A stretch of 64,000 nucleotides of DNA from positions 4,154,001-4,218,000 of the forward strand of contig NZ_VISE01000001.1 of the NCBI RefSeq assembly GCF_007827275.1, given 5' to 3'. This document shows positions 54,201-61,445 of this stretch, piece by piece. How positions within the stretch are numbered: the stretch's first letter is position 1; every line of letters starts with the position of its first letter. Made by a program: the position numbers and the translations under genes. Origin of the DNA: Gillisia sp. Hel_I_86 (lineage in GTDB: Bacteria > Bacteroidota > Bacteroidia > Flavobacteriales > Flavobacteriaceae). Below the pieces are notes generated by a model. It ran no database searches and was not told the origin of the DNA. It worked only from the letters and a program-made list of their open reading frames with translations.

Positions 54201-55614
54201 TATGGGCTTTATCCCAATGGCGATTTCCACCTCTGGAGGCGCTGAAGTACAACGGCCTTTGGCCACAGTTGTTATTGGGGGCTTAATTACGGCTACGTTT
54301 TTAACATTGGTCGTCGTTCCTGTCCTGTATTATTGGCTGGAAGCACGCAAAGAAAAGAAAAGCAATGGTGGTGACGCAAGTTACATCAAGAAAGGTACAA
54401 CGGTTATTATCGTATTATTGAGTTTGGGAGGGTTTTTAATCCCAAATTCAACAAATGCACAGGACAATCAGTTGGCGCAAACCCTTACCTTGGAAGAAGC
54501 CGTTGCCTTGGCAAAGGAAAATTATCCCACCCTTAAGGAAGGGCAAGCGTTCATAGACAGGGAACAGGCGTTGAAGGGCACCAGTTTTGACCTGGGCAGG
54601 ACCTTTTTATATGCCGGCAGGGAAGACCAAGGGGTGCAGCAGGGAATACTGCGTACCTACGGGGTACAACAGGGAAACATTGACCTGCTTTCCGGGTTTT
54701 CAAAAAACAAGTTTTATAAAGAGCGCGTGCAACTTGGGGAAAAGTTCTATGAACTTAACGAACAACAGTTGGTACGTGATGTGATGCAGGCCTATTACGA
54801 GATTGCCTATAATAAGGCCCGCCTGAAGCTTGCCGAGAGGCTGGACAGCATCTATGCCAATTTTGAAAGTGCGGCCAAATTAAGGTACGATAGCGGTGAG
54901 ACCGGAAAACTCGCCTATATTTCCGCTTCCTCGGAGTACCAACAAATACAGGTGTTGCGGCAACAGGCCTATGACGACATCGAGATCGCCAAAAGGGCAC
55001 TAAAGCAATATCTGGGGACAGACCGCCCCATCGAAACGATGGATGGGCCTTATGGGACCATAAACCTTATGCCCGTTATCGATAGTTTGGATATAGGGAA
55101 CAACCCTTTGTTGCAGTTCGACCTGCAGAACGCAGCAGTGGGCAAGGCGAACGTGAAGGTAGAAAGATCCCAGTTCCTGCCAAAGTTCAGCCTGAGCTAT
55201 GACAAGCTCAAGTACAATGATTTTACGGGGTTCAATGCATATCAGGCGGGTATCAGCATCCCCTTGTGGTTCCTTCCCCAAAAAAACAGGGTAAGGGCGG
55301 CAAAGGCAGATGCAATGGTGGCCGAAAACCAGTATTTGACACAAAAAGCGGTCACCCGGAGCCTTGTCTCCCAACTTTACAAAGCCCAGGACAAAACGCT
55401 GAAGACGCTGAACTACTATGAAGCAGCAGCACTGCGCCTGGCCGAAGAACAATTGACCACTGCCGAACTGGCCTCCAAGGAAGGGGAAATTGACTATGTG
55501 AGCTATATCACCATCCTCAACAGTGCCATCAACATAAAAATAAACCATTTGGATTTTATCAACCAGTATAACCAACAGGCCATTGAGATACAATATCAAT
55601 TGGGCAACCTATAA
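51214..55614 (+). CDS. cusA: CusA/CzcA-type heavy-metal RND pump fused to a TolC-like outer membrane domain
   Basis: The 1466-residue protein has an RND pump of about 1055 residues and a TolC-type domain of about 380. In the pump, the fourth membrane helix has SLGAIDFGIIVDGAVIIVEG, the proton-relay signature of heavy-metal RND pumps. After residue 1055 comes KKGTTVIIVLLSLGGFLIPN, a signal-like hydrophobic stretch, and from about 1084 the outer-membrane efflux fold (LTLEEAVALAKENYPTLKEG). The fusion is known in Bacteroidota. It exports Cu, Ag, Zn or Co; the metal cannot be assigned from sequence. CusB follows by 20 bases. Confidence 0.93.
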   Translation: MINKIISFSINNKFIIGLFIVALVGTGIWSMATINLGSVPDITNNQVQVITVAPNLGTEDIEQFVTYPVELAMANLPDVIELRSVSRFGLSVVTIVFKDEPGTYLPRQLVQEKLTEVAGEIPEGFGTPFMAPITTGLGEIFQYTLKVKEGYEDQYDAMELRTIQDWIVKRQMALVPGVVEVNAFGGYVKQYEIALSPDRLNSFGITMSQVFDALKANNANTGGAYIEKNHQANFIRGEGLARSLEDLENTVVSTENGTPVLIRDVAEKVGYGNQVRYGAFTQDGHESVGGQILMLKGESPSNVIDNVQKRIDEIQKSLPEGVYIEPFLSRAELIARTTSTVEKNLIEGSLIVIFVLVLLLGSLRGGLITASVIPLSLLFAFILMKQFGVWANLMSLGAIDFGIIVDGAVIIVEGMVLHIHQRMKKTTTAIGQSEMDEIAYESASTMMNSAFFGQLIILIVFTPILFLTGVEGKMFRPMAFTFGFAVLGAIILCLTYVPMISAMFLKPAKNQNSWFAKFENKIDRFSDKIMSGLNRGYVPLLNFALRFRAGVVIGAVALLMIAGFIFSNMGGEFIPKLDEGDIAMQALIKPGSSLTESIEASKKLQNLVNEFPEVKTMISRIGVAEIPTDPMPMDIADSYIILEKDKSKWTSAESKEELIEKIKEKISVIPGVNFVFTQPLELRFNELLTGVREDVAIKIYGEDLDILAEKANEMAAIIQTVPGAGDVRAEATSGLPQMTVVYNRAKMAQYGVTIDKLNDYVSAAFAGESASVIFEGEKRFEVVIRLAEAYRKDINNLRNLYIDLPNGNQVPLKEVADISYKPGPMQISRDNTYRRIYVGVNVRGRDVKSMVEEVQQKLDAQLDLPPGYYITYGGSFENLQRATDRLMIVVPIALALIFILLYFALGSFSQSTMIYMAVPLAAIGGVFALWIRGMPFSISAGVGFIVLFGVAVLNGLVLINKFNELKESGMTNLKDRIYEATHERLRPILLTATAAIMGFIPMAISTSGGAEVQRPLATVVIGGLITATFLTLVVVPVLYYWLEARKEKKSNGGDASYIKKGTTVIIVLLSLGGFLIPNSTNAQDNQLAQTLTLEEAVALAKENYPTLKEGQAFIDREQALKGTSFDLGRTFLYAGREDQGVQQGILRTYGVQQGNIDLLSGFSKNKFYKERVQLGEKFYELNEQQLVRDVMQAYYEIAYNKARLKLAERLDSIYANFESAAKLRYDSGETGKLAYISASSEYQQIQVLRQQAYDDIEIAKRALKQYLGTDRPIETMDGPYGTINLMPVIDSLDIGNNPLLQFDLQNAAVGKANVKVERSQFLPKFSLSYDKLKYNDFTGFNAYQAGISIPLWFLPQKNRVRAAKADAMVAENQYLTQKAVTRSLVSQLYKAQDKTLKTLNYYEAAALRLAEEQLTTAELASKEGEIDYVSYITILNSAINIKINHLDFINQYNQQAIEIQYQLGNL

Positions 55615-55633
55615 TCTAAAAAAAGAATAAGAA

Positions 55634-56881
55634 ATGAAAAATATAGCAATAGTAAGTGTAGCATTAATGGTCTTCTTGATGGTTGGCTGCAATGATAAAC
55701 CCAAGTCGGAATTGGGCCATAACGAAAATAGCGAAACCTCTGAAAAAATGAAAGAGGACGGTGATGCCCACGAAGAAGAAGGTGAACATAATGAAGAAGA
55801 AGAAGGCGAAGAAGGCGTGGTGGAGATTTCCAAACAACAGGCCGAGACCATAGGTTTGGAAATGAAACCTTTGGAAGAACGCAATTTAGGGAACAACATT
55901 AAAGTAACAGGAATGCTGGCGCTTTTCCCCCAGGACAAGGCCAATATCAGTCCATTTGTAGGTGGGAACGTAAGCGCGATCAAGGTAATCCCTGGCGACA
56001 ACATCAACAAAGGCCAGGTGCTGGCATATATAGAACACCCAGATATCGTTGCAATGCAACAGGATTACCAGGAAAAAAACGATGAACTGGTCTTTTTGAA
56101 ACAGGATTTTGAACGCAAGCAGACCCTTTATGACAAAGGTGTTTCCTCGGCCAAAGAGTTCCAGATGGCACAGTCAAAATTCCGCTCCACCACTTCCAGC
56201 GTCAATGGTTTACGGTCCCAATTGAGGTTGTTGGGCATTGACCCGGACAAAGTGGCCGAAGGCCAGATATACTCCGCTGTTCCCATAACATCCCCTATAA
56301 AAGGATATGTAGATGAAGTTATGATAAGCCTTGGCGATTATGTGGCGCCACAGTCCAAAATGTTTTCAATAAGTGACAATTCCAAGATTTATGTCAACTT
56401 CAAAGTCTATGAAAAAGATATAAAACAAATCAAGGAAGGACAACAAATCCTTTTTTCGACTACGGCGAGACCAGATGAACTACTAAAAGCGACTGTACGA
56501 TCTGTAGGACAGACTTTCGAATCAGACCCAAAAGCCATAGAGGTACTTGCAGATATAGAAAACAAAGATAAGGACCTACTGCCTGGAATGTATGTGGAGG
56601 GCAGAATAGTACAAGGAGAGAAATCCGGATATGCCGTCCCTGAAGAAGCCATAGTAAAGGAAGGCGAACAGTCTTACATTTTCATCTTAGAAGAGGATGG
56701 TGAAACGGAAGGGAATACGATGAAATTTAAAAGGATTCCGGTAAGCACAGGCGTAAACGACCTTGGCTTTGTGGAAATCAATATTCCTTCAGAAATGGCA
56801 AAAAATATTAAGGTTGTCACAGTTGGAGCCTACACCCTTTCTTCGGAAATGGTCAAGGGCGAACTGGAACACGGGCATTAA
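55634..56881 (+). CDS. cusB: CusB-type periplasmic adaptor of the RND pump
   Basis: The 415-residue adaptor has a lipoprotein signal (LMVFLMVGCNDKP, Cys 19). An acidic His-rich stretch follows (DGDAHEEEGEHNEEEE), a likely metal-binding loop. The body has a barrel-sandwich part (FVGGNVSAIKVIPGDNINKGQVL), a helical hairpin (KNDELVFLKQDFERK and further), and the second half VPITSPIKGYVDEVMI. It delivers metal to and connects the pump encoded upstream. A long hairpin follows it at 56900-56963. Confidence 0.93.
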   Translation: MKNIAIVSVALMVFLMVGCNDKPKSELGHNENSETSEKMKEDGDAHEEEGEHNEEEEGEEGVVEISKQQAETIGLEMKPLEERNLGNNIKVTGMLALFPQDKANISPFVGGNVSAIKVIPGDNINKGQVLAYIEHPDIVAMQQDYQEKNDELVFLKQDFERKQTLYDKGVSSAKEFQMAQSKFRSTTSSVNGLRSQLRLLGIDPDKVAEGQIYSAVPITSPIKGYVDEVMISLGDYVAPQSKMFSISDNSKIYVNFKVYEKDIKQIKEGQQILFSTTARPDELLKATVRSVGQTFESDPKAIEVLADIENKDKDLLPGMYVEGRIVQGEKSGYAVPEEAIVKEGEQSYIFILEEDGETEGNTMKFKRIPVSTGVNDLGFVEINIPSEMAKNIKVVTVGAYTLSSEMVKGELEHGH

Positions 56882-56899
56882 TCCAATATCAATCAAAGG

Positions 56900-56963
56900 T
56901 TTTGATCCCGAGTTTGTTTATCGTCTTAATTAGTTAGTTAAAAAGGACAGGCTCGGGTCAAAA
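56900..56963 (+). terminator. Long hairpin between the cusB and PII-like genes
   Basis: The arms TTTTGATCCCGAGTTTGT and ACAGGCTCGGGTCAAAA pair over about 15 positions with two mismatches and one bulge, enclosing about 29 bases. It lies 20 bases in front of the PII-like gene and 18 after the cusB stop. It may end the efflux transcript or act as an RNA switch between the pump and the regulatory genes. Confidence 0.6.
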
Positions 56964-56983
56964 TCGATTAAAAATAAATAATT

Positions 56984-57322
56984 ATGAAAGAAATAAAAGC
57001 ATTTGTAAAACCGAACAGGATACAACGGGTCATTGAAGCCCTATCGAATAACGGATTTAAAAGTATGACCCTGTCACAAGCAGAAGGAACTGGAGCCTTC
57101 AAGGCAAAAGGCGCTAGACCTTCACTCGATTTTTACGTAACGAACAGTCCCGTGGTAAAGGTGGAACTGGTATGTCAAAATGAAGAAGCACAATCAGCAA
57201 TCGAGATTATCCTTGAAAATGCAAAAACAACTGAACCCGGGGATGGGATCATTTATCTATCAGATATTGAAGATGCTTTTCAGGTAAAAACCGGGGAATC
57301 CTTAAAGCGTTACGACCTCTAA
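56984..57322 (+). CDS. PII-like regulatory protein
   Basis: The 112-residue protein has the PII ferredoxin-like fold: MKEIKAFVKPNRIQRVIEAL at the start and EPGDGIIYLSDIEDAFQVKTGE at the end, equivalent to the GDGKIF ATP-binding part of PII. The T-loop (TGAFKAKGARPSLDFYV) lacks the Tyr and length of GlnB, so it is not a standard nitrogen regulator. PII-like proteins next to CusA pumps are known. It might sense nucleotides, metals or both and regulate the pump. A broken copy lies at 27046-27368. Confidence 0.88.
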   Translation: MKEIKAFVKPNRIQRVIEALSNNGFKSMTLSQAEGTGAFKAKGARPSLDFYVTNSPVVKVELVCQNEEAQSAIEIILENAKTTEPGDGIIYLSDIEDAFQVKTGESLKRYDL

Positions 57323-57337
57323 ACCCTTTTGTAGCGA

Positions 57338-57760
57338 ATGGAAAAAATAGTAAAAAAGTTGGAAAGCAAAGGCATCCGCCCTACGGCAATGCGCCTGTTG
57401 ACCTATAAGCGGTTGGCGCAACTAAAAGTGGCCATTAGCCTGGGCGAGCTCGAAAAAGATTTTGAACGCTCGGAACGGAGCACGCTTTTCCGTACTATGA
57501 AAACATTTGAGGAAAAAGGAATCGTGCACCAAATTGAGGATGGTACCGGCATAATTAAATATGCCCTGTGCGAAGAAGACTGTGAATGCGAGGTCGGCAA
57601 CGACCTCCATTTACACTTTCATTGCAATAGCTGTGGGGAAACGGTGTGCCTGACCGAGCATAAAATTCCAGCAATAAACCTGCCGGAAGGCTATGTGGCA
57701 GAAGATATCAACCTGGTGGCAAAGGGGGTCTGTGAGAAGTGCAGCGATGACCTGGATTAA
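57338..57760 (+). CDS. Fur-family transcriptional regulator
   Basis: The 140-residue protein has an N-terminal winged helix (KGIRPTAMRLLTYKRLAQ, then ERSERSTLFRTMKTFEEKG, the recognition helix) and a dimerisation domain. Metal residues are HLHFHC (structural/regulatory), C-x2-C in HCNSCGETVCL, and CEKCSDD near the end, forming a Zn site. It is 15 bases after the PII-like gene. Its target should be a metal-uptake or efflux promoter; Zur- or Fur-type specificity is not decided by sequence. A fragment of a second copy lies at 58548-58697. Confidence 0.92.
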   Translation: MEKIVKKLESKGIRPTAMRLLTYKRLAQLKVAISLGELEKDFERSERSTLFRTMKTFEEKGIVHQIEDGTGIIKYALCEEDCECEVGNDLHLHFHCNSCGETVCLTEHKIPAINLPEGYVAEDINLVAKGVCEKCSDDLD

Positions 57761-57786
57761 ATTTTTTGATTTAAAAAATTGGAACA

Positions 57787-58146
57787 ATGATGACGATTTA
57801 TAAAAATGAAGGTAAGGTATATATGGTGGCTCAAAATAGATTGGACGCTATAGATTATGACAATTTGATACCTCAATTAAAAGACCACATACAGGCACAC
57901 AACACAGTGTACTGGTACATTGAGATGGAAAATTTTGAGGGATGGACCGCAAGTGCGTATTGGAAAGGTGTTGAGCTGAAACTTCCCAATGAGGAGCGAC
58001 TAAAACGGGTTGCATTAGTGGGTAACCCAAAATGGCAGGAACAGTTTACGGAAGTTTTGATACCCTTTACAAGGGCGCATATTAAATTCTTCGGCCCAGA
58101 TGAAAAAAAATGGGCCAAAGAATGGATAGAGAAAGAAAATAATTAA
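57787..58146 (+). CDS. SpoIIAA-like (STAS-fold) protein
   Basis: The 119-residue protein is of the SpoIIAA-like family (PF11964 type): a first strand-helix KVYMVAQNRLDAIDYDNL, then WYIEMENFEGWTASAYWKG and RVALVGNPKWQEQFTEV, ending AKEWIEK. Such proteins have a STAS-like fold and may bind nucleotides or act in membrane stress. A second copy at 58749-59114 keeps the same motifs, with about half the residues equal. It lies 26 bases after the Fur gene. Confidence 0.85.
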   Translation: MMTIYKNEGKVYMVAQNRLDAIDYDNLIPQLKDHIQAHNTVYWYIEMENFEGWTASAYWKGVELKLPNEERLKRVALVGNPKWQEQFTEVLIPFTRAHIKFFGPDEKKWAKEWIEKENN

Positions 58147-58178
58147 AACAGTTAAATTAATTTAAAAACAGAGAAATC

Positions 58179-58400
58179 ATGATGGAAGACTGGTATTTTG
58201 GAGGCATGCACTGGATATGGTGGGGACTATGGATAATCCTCATCTTTTGGATATTCCTAATTCCTTACCCCACCCCGGGACAAAAACGGAAAAAAGACAG
58301 TGCAATGGAAATCCTGAGGGAGCGTTTTGCACGGGGCGAAATAAGCGAGGAAGAGTTTGAACAGCGAAAGAAACTGTTACGGGAAAACAAGAAAAAATAA
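58179..58400 (+). CDS. SHOCT-domain small membrane protein
   Basis: The 73-residue protein has one membrane helix (WWGLWIILIFWIFLIPY) and a SHOCT motif (MEILRERFARGEISEEEFEQR). It is a close relative of the one at 26803-27024, and a broken third copy lies at 59148-59345. It follows the SpoIIAA-like gene by 32 bases. Confidence 0.9.
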   Translation: MMEDWYFGGMHWIWWGLWIILIFWIFLIPYPTPGQKRKKDSAMEILRERFARGEISEEEFEQRKKLLRENKKK

Positions 58401-58406
58401 GCTGCA

Positions 58407-58697
58407 ATGAAACCGCTCAATGGCATAGATAATCAAAAAAGAGGAGGGCTGAACAGGCAAGGACTTCCCATTGCTATTGTTTTAGGGTTTGCAGCTGGCA
58501 TAATTATCATACAGCCATTGGGCATTTTCCTGTTCTCGTACGCCTTGTTGGAGTACGATTGTGAATGTGAGGTCGGTAACGACCCTCCATTTAGATTTTC
58601 ATTGCAACAATTGCAACGAAACGATATGCTTGACCGAACATAAAATTCCACATATTAATCTGCCCAAAGGTTATTTGGCAGAAAATATAAACTTGTA
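58407..58697 (+). pseudogene. Chimeric remnant: AlbA_2-protein start joined to a Fur-gene end
   Basis: The first 45 codons (MKPLNGIDNQKRGGLNR and VLGFAAGIIIIQPLGI) match the start of the gene at 59821. From about 58542 the text jumps to the last third of a Fur gene: YALLEYDCECEVGND, then after a frame change HCNNCNETICLTEHKIP and INLPKGYLAENINL. These match the Fur protein at 57338 (YALCEEDCECEVGND). The join falls inside the frame. It probably arose by recombination between two copies of the same module, with loss of the middle part. No product is expected. Confidence 0.85.
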
Positions 58698-58748
58698 ATG
58701 GGCAATAATGCACTTCCGCTGCACGATCAATTAACTTAATTTTATTAG

Positions 58749-59114
58749 ATGTTACAAATAACCGGCATAAAACACGATAATGTGATTGCTACAATTGCTA
58801 GTGGAAAATTGCAACAGCAGGACATTGAAAAGGTGCACCCAATAATCCATACCATACTTAATAAAGGCTTAAAACTACGTTGGTATCTTGAGATGAACAA
58901 TTTTGAAGGGTGGAACATAAAAGGTTTGTGGGAAGATTTTAAAATGGATGTTGCCCATGAAAGGGATTATGAGAGAATTGCAGTGGTTGGTGAAAAAAAG
59001 TGGCAAGAATGGGCAGGACAATTTATGAAGCCTTTTACCAATGCCAACATTAAATATTTTGACATTAGCCAAAAGGAAGACGCTAAAAAATGGATTGAAA
59101 AAGATGGCTTTTAA
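58749..59114 (+). CDS. SpoIIAA-like (STAS-fold) protein, second copy
   Basis: The 121-residue protein has the same family marks as that at 57787: IASGKLQQQDIEKVHP, WYLEMNNFEGWNIKGLWED and RIAVVGEKKWQEWAGQFM, then AKKWIEKDGF at the end. It is about half identical to the first copy, so the duplication is not recent. It follows the chimeric remnant by 51 bases and appears intact. Confidence 0.85.
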   Translation: MLQITGIKHDNVIATIASGKLQQQDIEKVHPIIHTILNKGLKLRWYLEMNNFEGWNIKGLWEDFKMDVAHERDYERIAVVGEKKWQEWAGQFMKPFTNANIKYFDISQKEDAKKWIEKDGF

Positions 59115-59147
59115 ACTGAATTAATAACTTTTTTAAACAACACAACT

Positions 59148-59345
59148 ATGATGGACGACTGGTATTTTGGGGGCATGTACGATATGCTGGAGGCTCTGGA
59201 TAATCCTCATCCCACCCCATAGACAAAAACAGAGAAAAGACTGCACAATGGAAATCTTGAAGGACGTTTTACGAGGGGTGAAATAAGCAAGGAAGATTTT
59301 GAGGAGTGTAAAAAATGGTCACGGGAGAACAAGTTGCGTTGCATT
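59148..59345 (+). pseudogene. Broken SHOCT-protein gene, third copy
   Basis: The start MMDDWYFGGM matches the protein at 58179 (MMEDWYFGGMHW). The frame is then lost: short deletions disrupt the membrane helix and the SHOCT part, where the bases AATAAGCAAGGAAGATTTTG are still recognisable as the GEISxEEF motif. No reading frame covers the whole. It is a remnant of the second copy of the module. Confidence 0.8.
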
Positions 59346-59383
59346 TGACCAAACGCTACGGAAATTAGAAACGAAAAAAAGAT

Positions 59384-59824
59384 ATGAATGCCAAAATTAT
59401 TAAAGTCTTTTTGCGATTAGCAATTTCAATCGGTTTTTTATCAGCAGTAGCCGACAGATTTGGAATTTGGAGCAAAGAAGTTTCTGTTTGGGGAAATTGG
59501 GACAGTTTCTTGAGTTATACCCAAATGATAAATCCTTGGATTCCCAATTCACTAATCCCAACAATCGGAATTTTGGCAACCGTAGCCGAAATTGTTTTTG
59601 CGATTTTCTTGATAATAGGATTTAAAACGGAACTGTTTGCAAAATTAAGCGGATTTCTACTTTTAATATTTGCTTTGTCTATGACTTTTTCAACCGGAAT
59701 TAAAGGAGCGCTTGACTTTTCTGTTTTTAGTGCTTCTGCGGGAGCTTTTGCTTTGAGCCTTATGAAAGAAAAATATTTGGAATTGGACAATCTGATTTCT
59801 AAACCGATAAATATAGGAAAATGA
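59384..59824 (+). CDS. DoxX-family membrane protein
   Basis: The 146-residue protein has four membrane helices and the DoxX start (LRLAISIGFLSAVADRFGIW), a loop with NPWIPNSLIPTIGILATVAEI, then GFKTELFAKLSGFLLLIFALSM and the last helix with SLMKEKYLELD. Members are oxidoreductase-like membrane proteins linked to oxidative stress and thiosulfate metabolism. The stop overlaps the start of the AlbA_2 gene by four bases (ATGA). No counterpart is seen in the first copy of the module. Confidence 0.88.
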   Translation: MNAKIIKVFLRLAISIGFLSAVADRFGIWSKEVSVWGNWDSFLSYTQMINPWIPNSLIPTIGILATVAEIVFAIFLIIGFKTELFAKLSGFLLLIFALSMTFSTGIKGALDFSVFSASAGAFALSLMKEKYLELDNLISKPINIGK

Positions 59825-60624
59825 AACTGTCCAAGGGCATACATTATCAAAAAAGAGCGGCCCTGAACAGGCGAGATCTTCTTATTGCTAGTGTTTTAGG
59901 GTTTGCGGTTGGCATACTCATCATACAGCCTTTGGGCCTTTCCCTATTCCAGTATGACCAAGGTGGTGATGTGGACAACTGGTGGTATTTGTTCAAAAAT
60001 GCAGTTGGGCAAGCTGTAGGTTTTAGCGATATGGACCAAATCCTAAAAAATATCCTGTTTGGCATTATGGGAAGCAGTCTCGCCTTAATCTTCTACACAA
60101 GAAAAACGATATTTCGATTAAACAGGGAGAAAGTCGGGGTTACTTTAATAAGGGAATTATTGGACAAAGGGGAAAACCACGAGATAGAATTCAAAAGTAC
60201 CTTGCGGTGGGACCTTCTACAAGGTAAGGTAAACAAAGCCTTGGAAATGGTAGTGGCAAAGACCATTGCAGGATTTATGAATACCGAAGGCGGGCATTTA
60301 ATTATCGGAGTTGATGATGAAGGTAGAATTCTAGGGCTGGGACAAGATTACGGGGCCTTAAAAAAACCGGGCAAGGATGGGTTTGAACAGTATGTAATGC
60401 AATTGGTTTCCGTCAATTTGGGCACCCATTTTTGCCCTTTGGCAAAGGTGGCCTTTTACCAATTTGAAGAAAAGGATATCTGTTATGTAAGGATCCGCAA
60501 ATCGCAAAAACCCGTGTATTTGAACCTGGGCGACCGTTCTCATTTCTTTATCAGAACCGGGAACGGTACCCGGGAGTTGGATATGCCCGAAGCATTGGAG
60601 TATATGGAAACACACTTAAATTAA
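59821..60624 (+). CDS. Membrane-anchored AlbA_2/Schlafen-type ATP-binding protein
   Basis: The 267-residue protein has two membrane helices (about 20-42 and about 75-95) and a cytoplasmic AlbA_2 domain (about 115-265): EIEFKSTLRW at the start, AGFMNTEGGHLIIGVDDEGRILGL in the centre, and YVRIRKSQKPVYL, then the FIRTGNGTREL end. AlbA_2 domains bind ATP or nucleic acid and are seen in transcription regulators and Schlafen nucleases. A membrane-bound form is uncommon. It overlaps the DoxX gene and is followed by the zinc-ribbon gene by 5 bases. Confidence 0.85.
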   Translation: MKLSKGIHYQKRAALNRRDLLIASVLGFAVGILIIQPLGLSLFQYDQGGDVDNWWYLFKNAVGQAVGFSDMDQILKNILFGIMGSSLALIFYTRKTIFRLNREKVGVTLIRELLDKGENHEIEFKSTLRWDLLQGKVNKALEMVVAKTIAGFMNTEGGHLIIGVDDEGRILGLGQDYGALKKPGKDGFEQYVMQLVSVNLGTHFCPLAKVAFYQFEEKDICYVRIRKSQKPVYLNLGDRSHFFIRTGNGTRELDMPEALEYMETHLN

Positions 60625-60629
60625 ACAAT

Positions 60630-60899
60630 ATGGGATTTTTAAAACATTTATTGCGCGGAATGGGCCGGGGCGGCCATCATTCAAGGAGACATAACCGCAA
60701 ACACGATTATGAAAACAGGGATGATTATTCAGATTCAAGGGTTAAGATAAGATGCCCAAAATGTGATGAGAAAAATGAAGTAAGTGCGGCTTTTTGTCAA
60801 AAATGCGGTTCAGCATTGGGTAAGGGAAAATGTGACAATTGCGGGCAGGATATCCCTATGGATGCCAAATTTTGCCCTAATTGTGGCAACCGAACGTAA
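60630..60899 (+). CDS. Zinc-ribbon protein
   Basis: The 89-residue protein has a basic His/Arg-rich first half (GRGGHHSRRHNRKHDYEN) and a double zinc-ribbon: IRCPKCDEKNEV with FCQKCGSALG, then CDNCGQDI with FCPNCGNRT. Each half binds one Zn2+. This type of ribbon is found as a partner module in many stress and membrane proteins. It lies 5 bases behind the AlbA_2 gene and is likely co-translated with it. Confidence 0.85.
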   Translation: MGFLKHLLRGMGRGGHHSRRHNRKHDYENRDDYSDSRVKIRCPKCDEKNEVSAAFCQKCGSALGKGKCDNCGQDIPMDAKFCPNCGNRT

Positions 60900-60945
60900 A
60901 CAACAACGGATTATTAATTTTATAAGACAAAATCAAATATAATCA

Positions 60946-61383
60946 ATGGACCTTCAAACTGAACTACTGTTATTGCCACGATTAGGGTTGGCAGTTTTAT
61001 TGGGGATTTTAATTGGCATCGATAGGGAAGCTGACGGCCACGACGCTGGTATCCGAACCTATGCAGCTGTATGTCTTGGAGCCGCACTTTTAACAATCAT
61101 CAATACGCATATTGAGGTGGCAGACCAAACTCGGATTGTTGCAAATATTGTTTCCGGTATTGGTTTTTTGGGAGCCGGTATCATTTTTAAGGACAATTCA
61201 AAAGGCGCTATAGTGGGTTTGACCACGGCCGCTACTGTGTGGGCAACAGCAGGGGTAGGTATTGCTTTGGGGTTTGGGATGTACTTACTTAGTATTACAA
61301 GCACATTACTTATCATCTTGCTGCTGGTCGCCCGAAAATTACCCTATTTTAAAACAAGAAAAAAGTTCAAGAATAAAACTTAA
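60946..61383 (+). CDS. MgtC/SapB-family membrane protein
   Basis: The 145-residue protein has four membrane helices and the marks of the family: LAVLLGILIGIDREADGHDAG, where RE and the Asp/Gly end are conserved, RTYAAVCLGAALL and the helix GIGFLGAGIIFKDNSKGAIVGLTTAATVWATAGVGIALGFG-type region (GLTTAATVWATAG visible). MgtC links to magnesium adaptation and intramembrane regulation; the C-terminal ACT-like part of longer members is missing. It lies 46 bases behind the zinc-ribbon gene. Confidence 0.9.
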   Translation: MDLQTELLLLPRLGLAVLLGILIGIDREADGHDAGIRTYAAVCLGAALLTIINTHIEVADQTRIVANIVSGIGFLGAGIIFKDNSKGAIVGLTTAATVWATAGVGIALGFGMYLLSITSTLLIILLLVARKLPYFKTRKKFKNKT

Positions 61384-61445
61384 ATCTATAAAACAATCTA
61401 CATATAAAGCGGGTAATATATCGAATAACCTTTTAAACAATAAAA

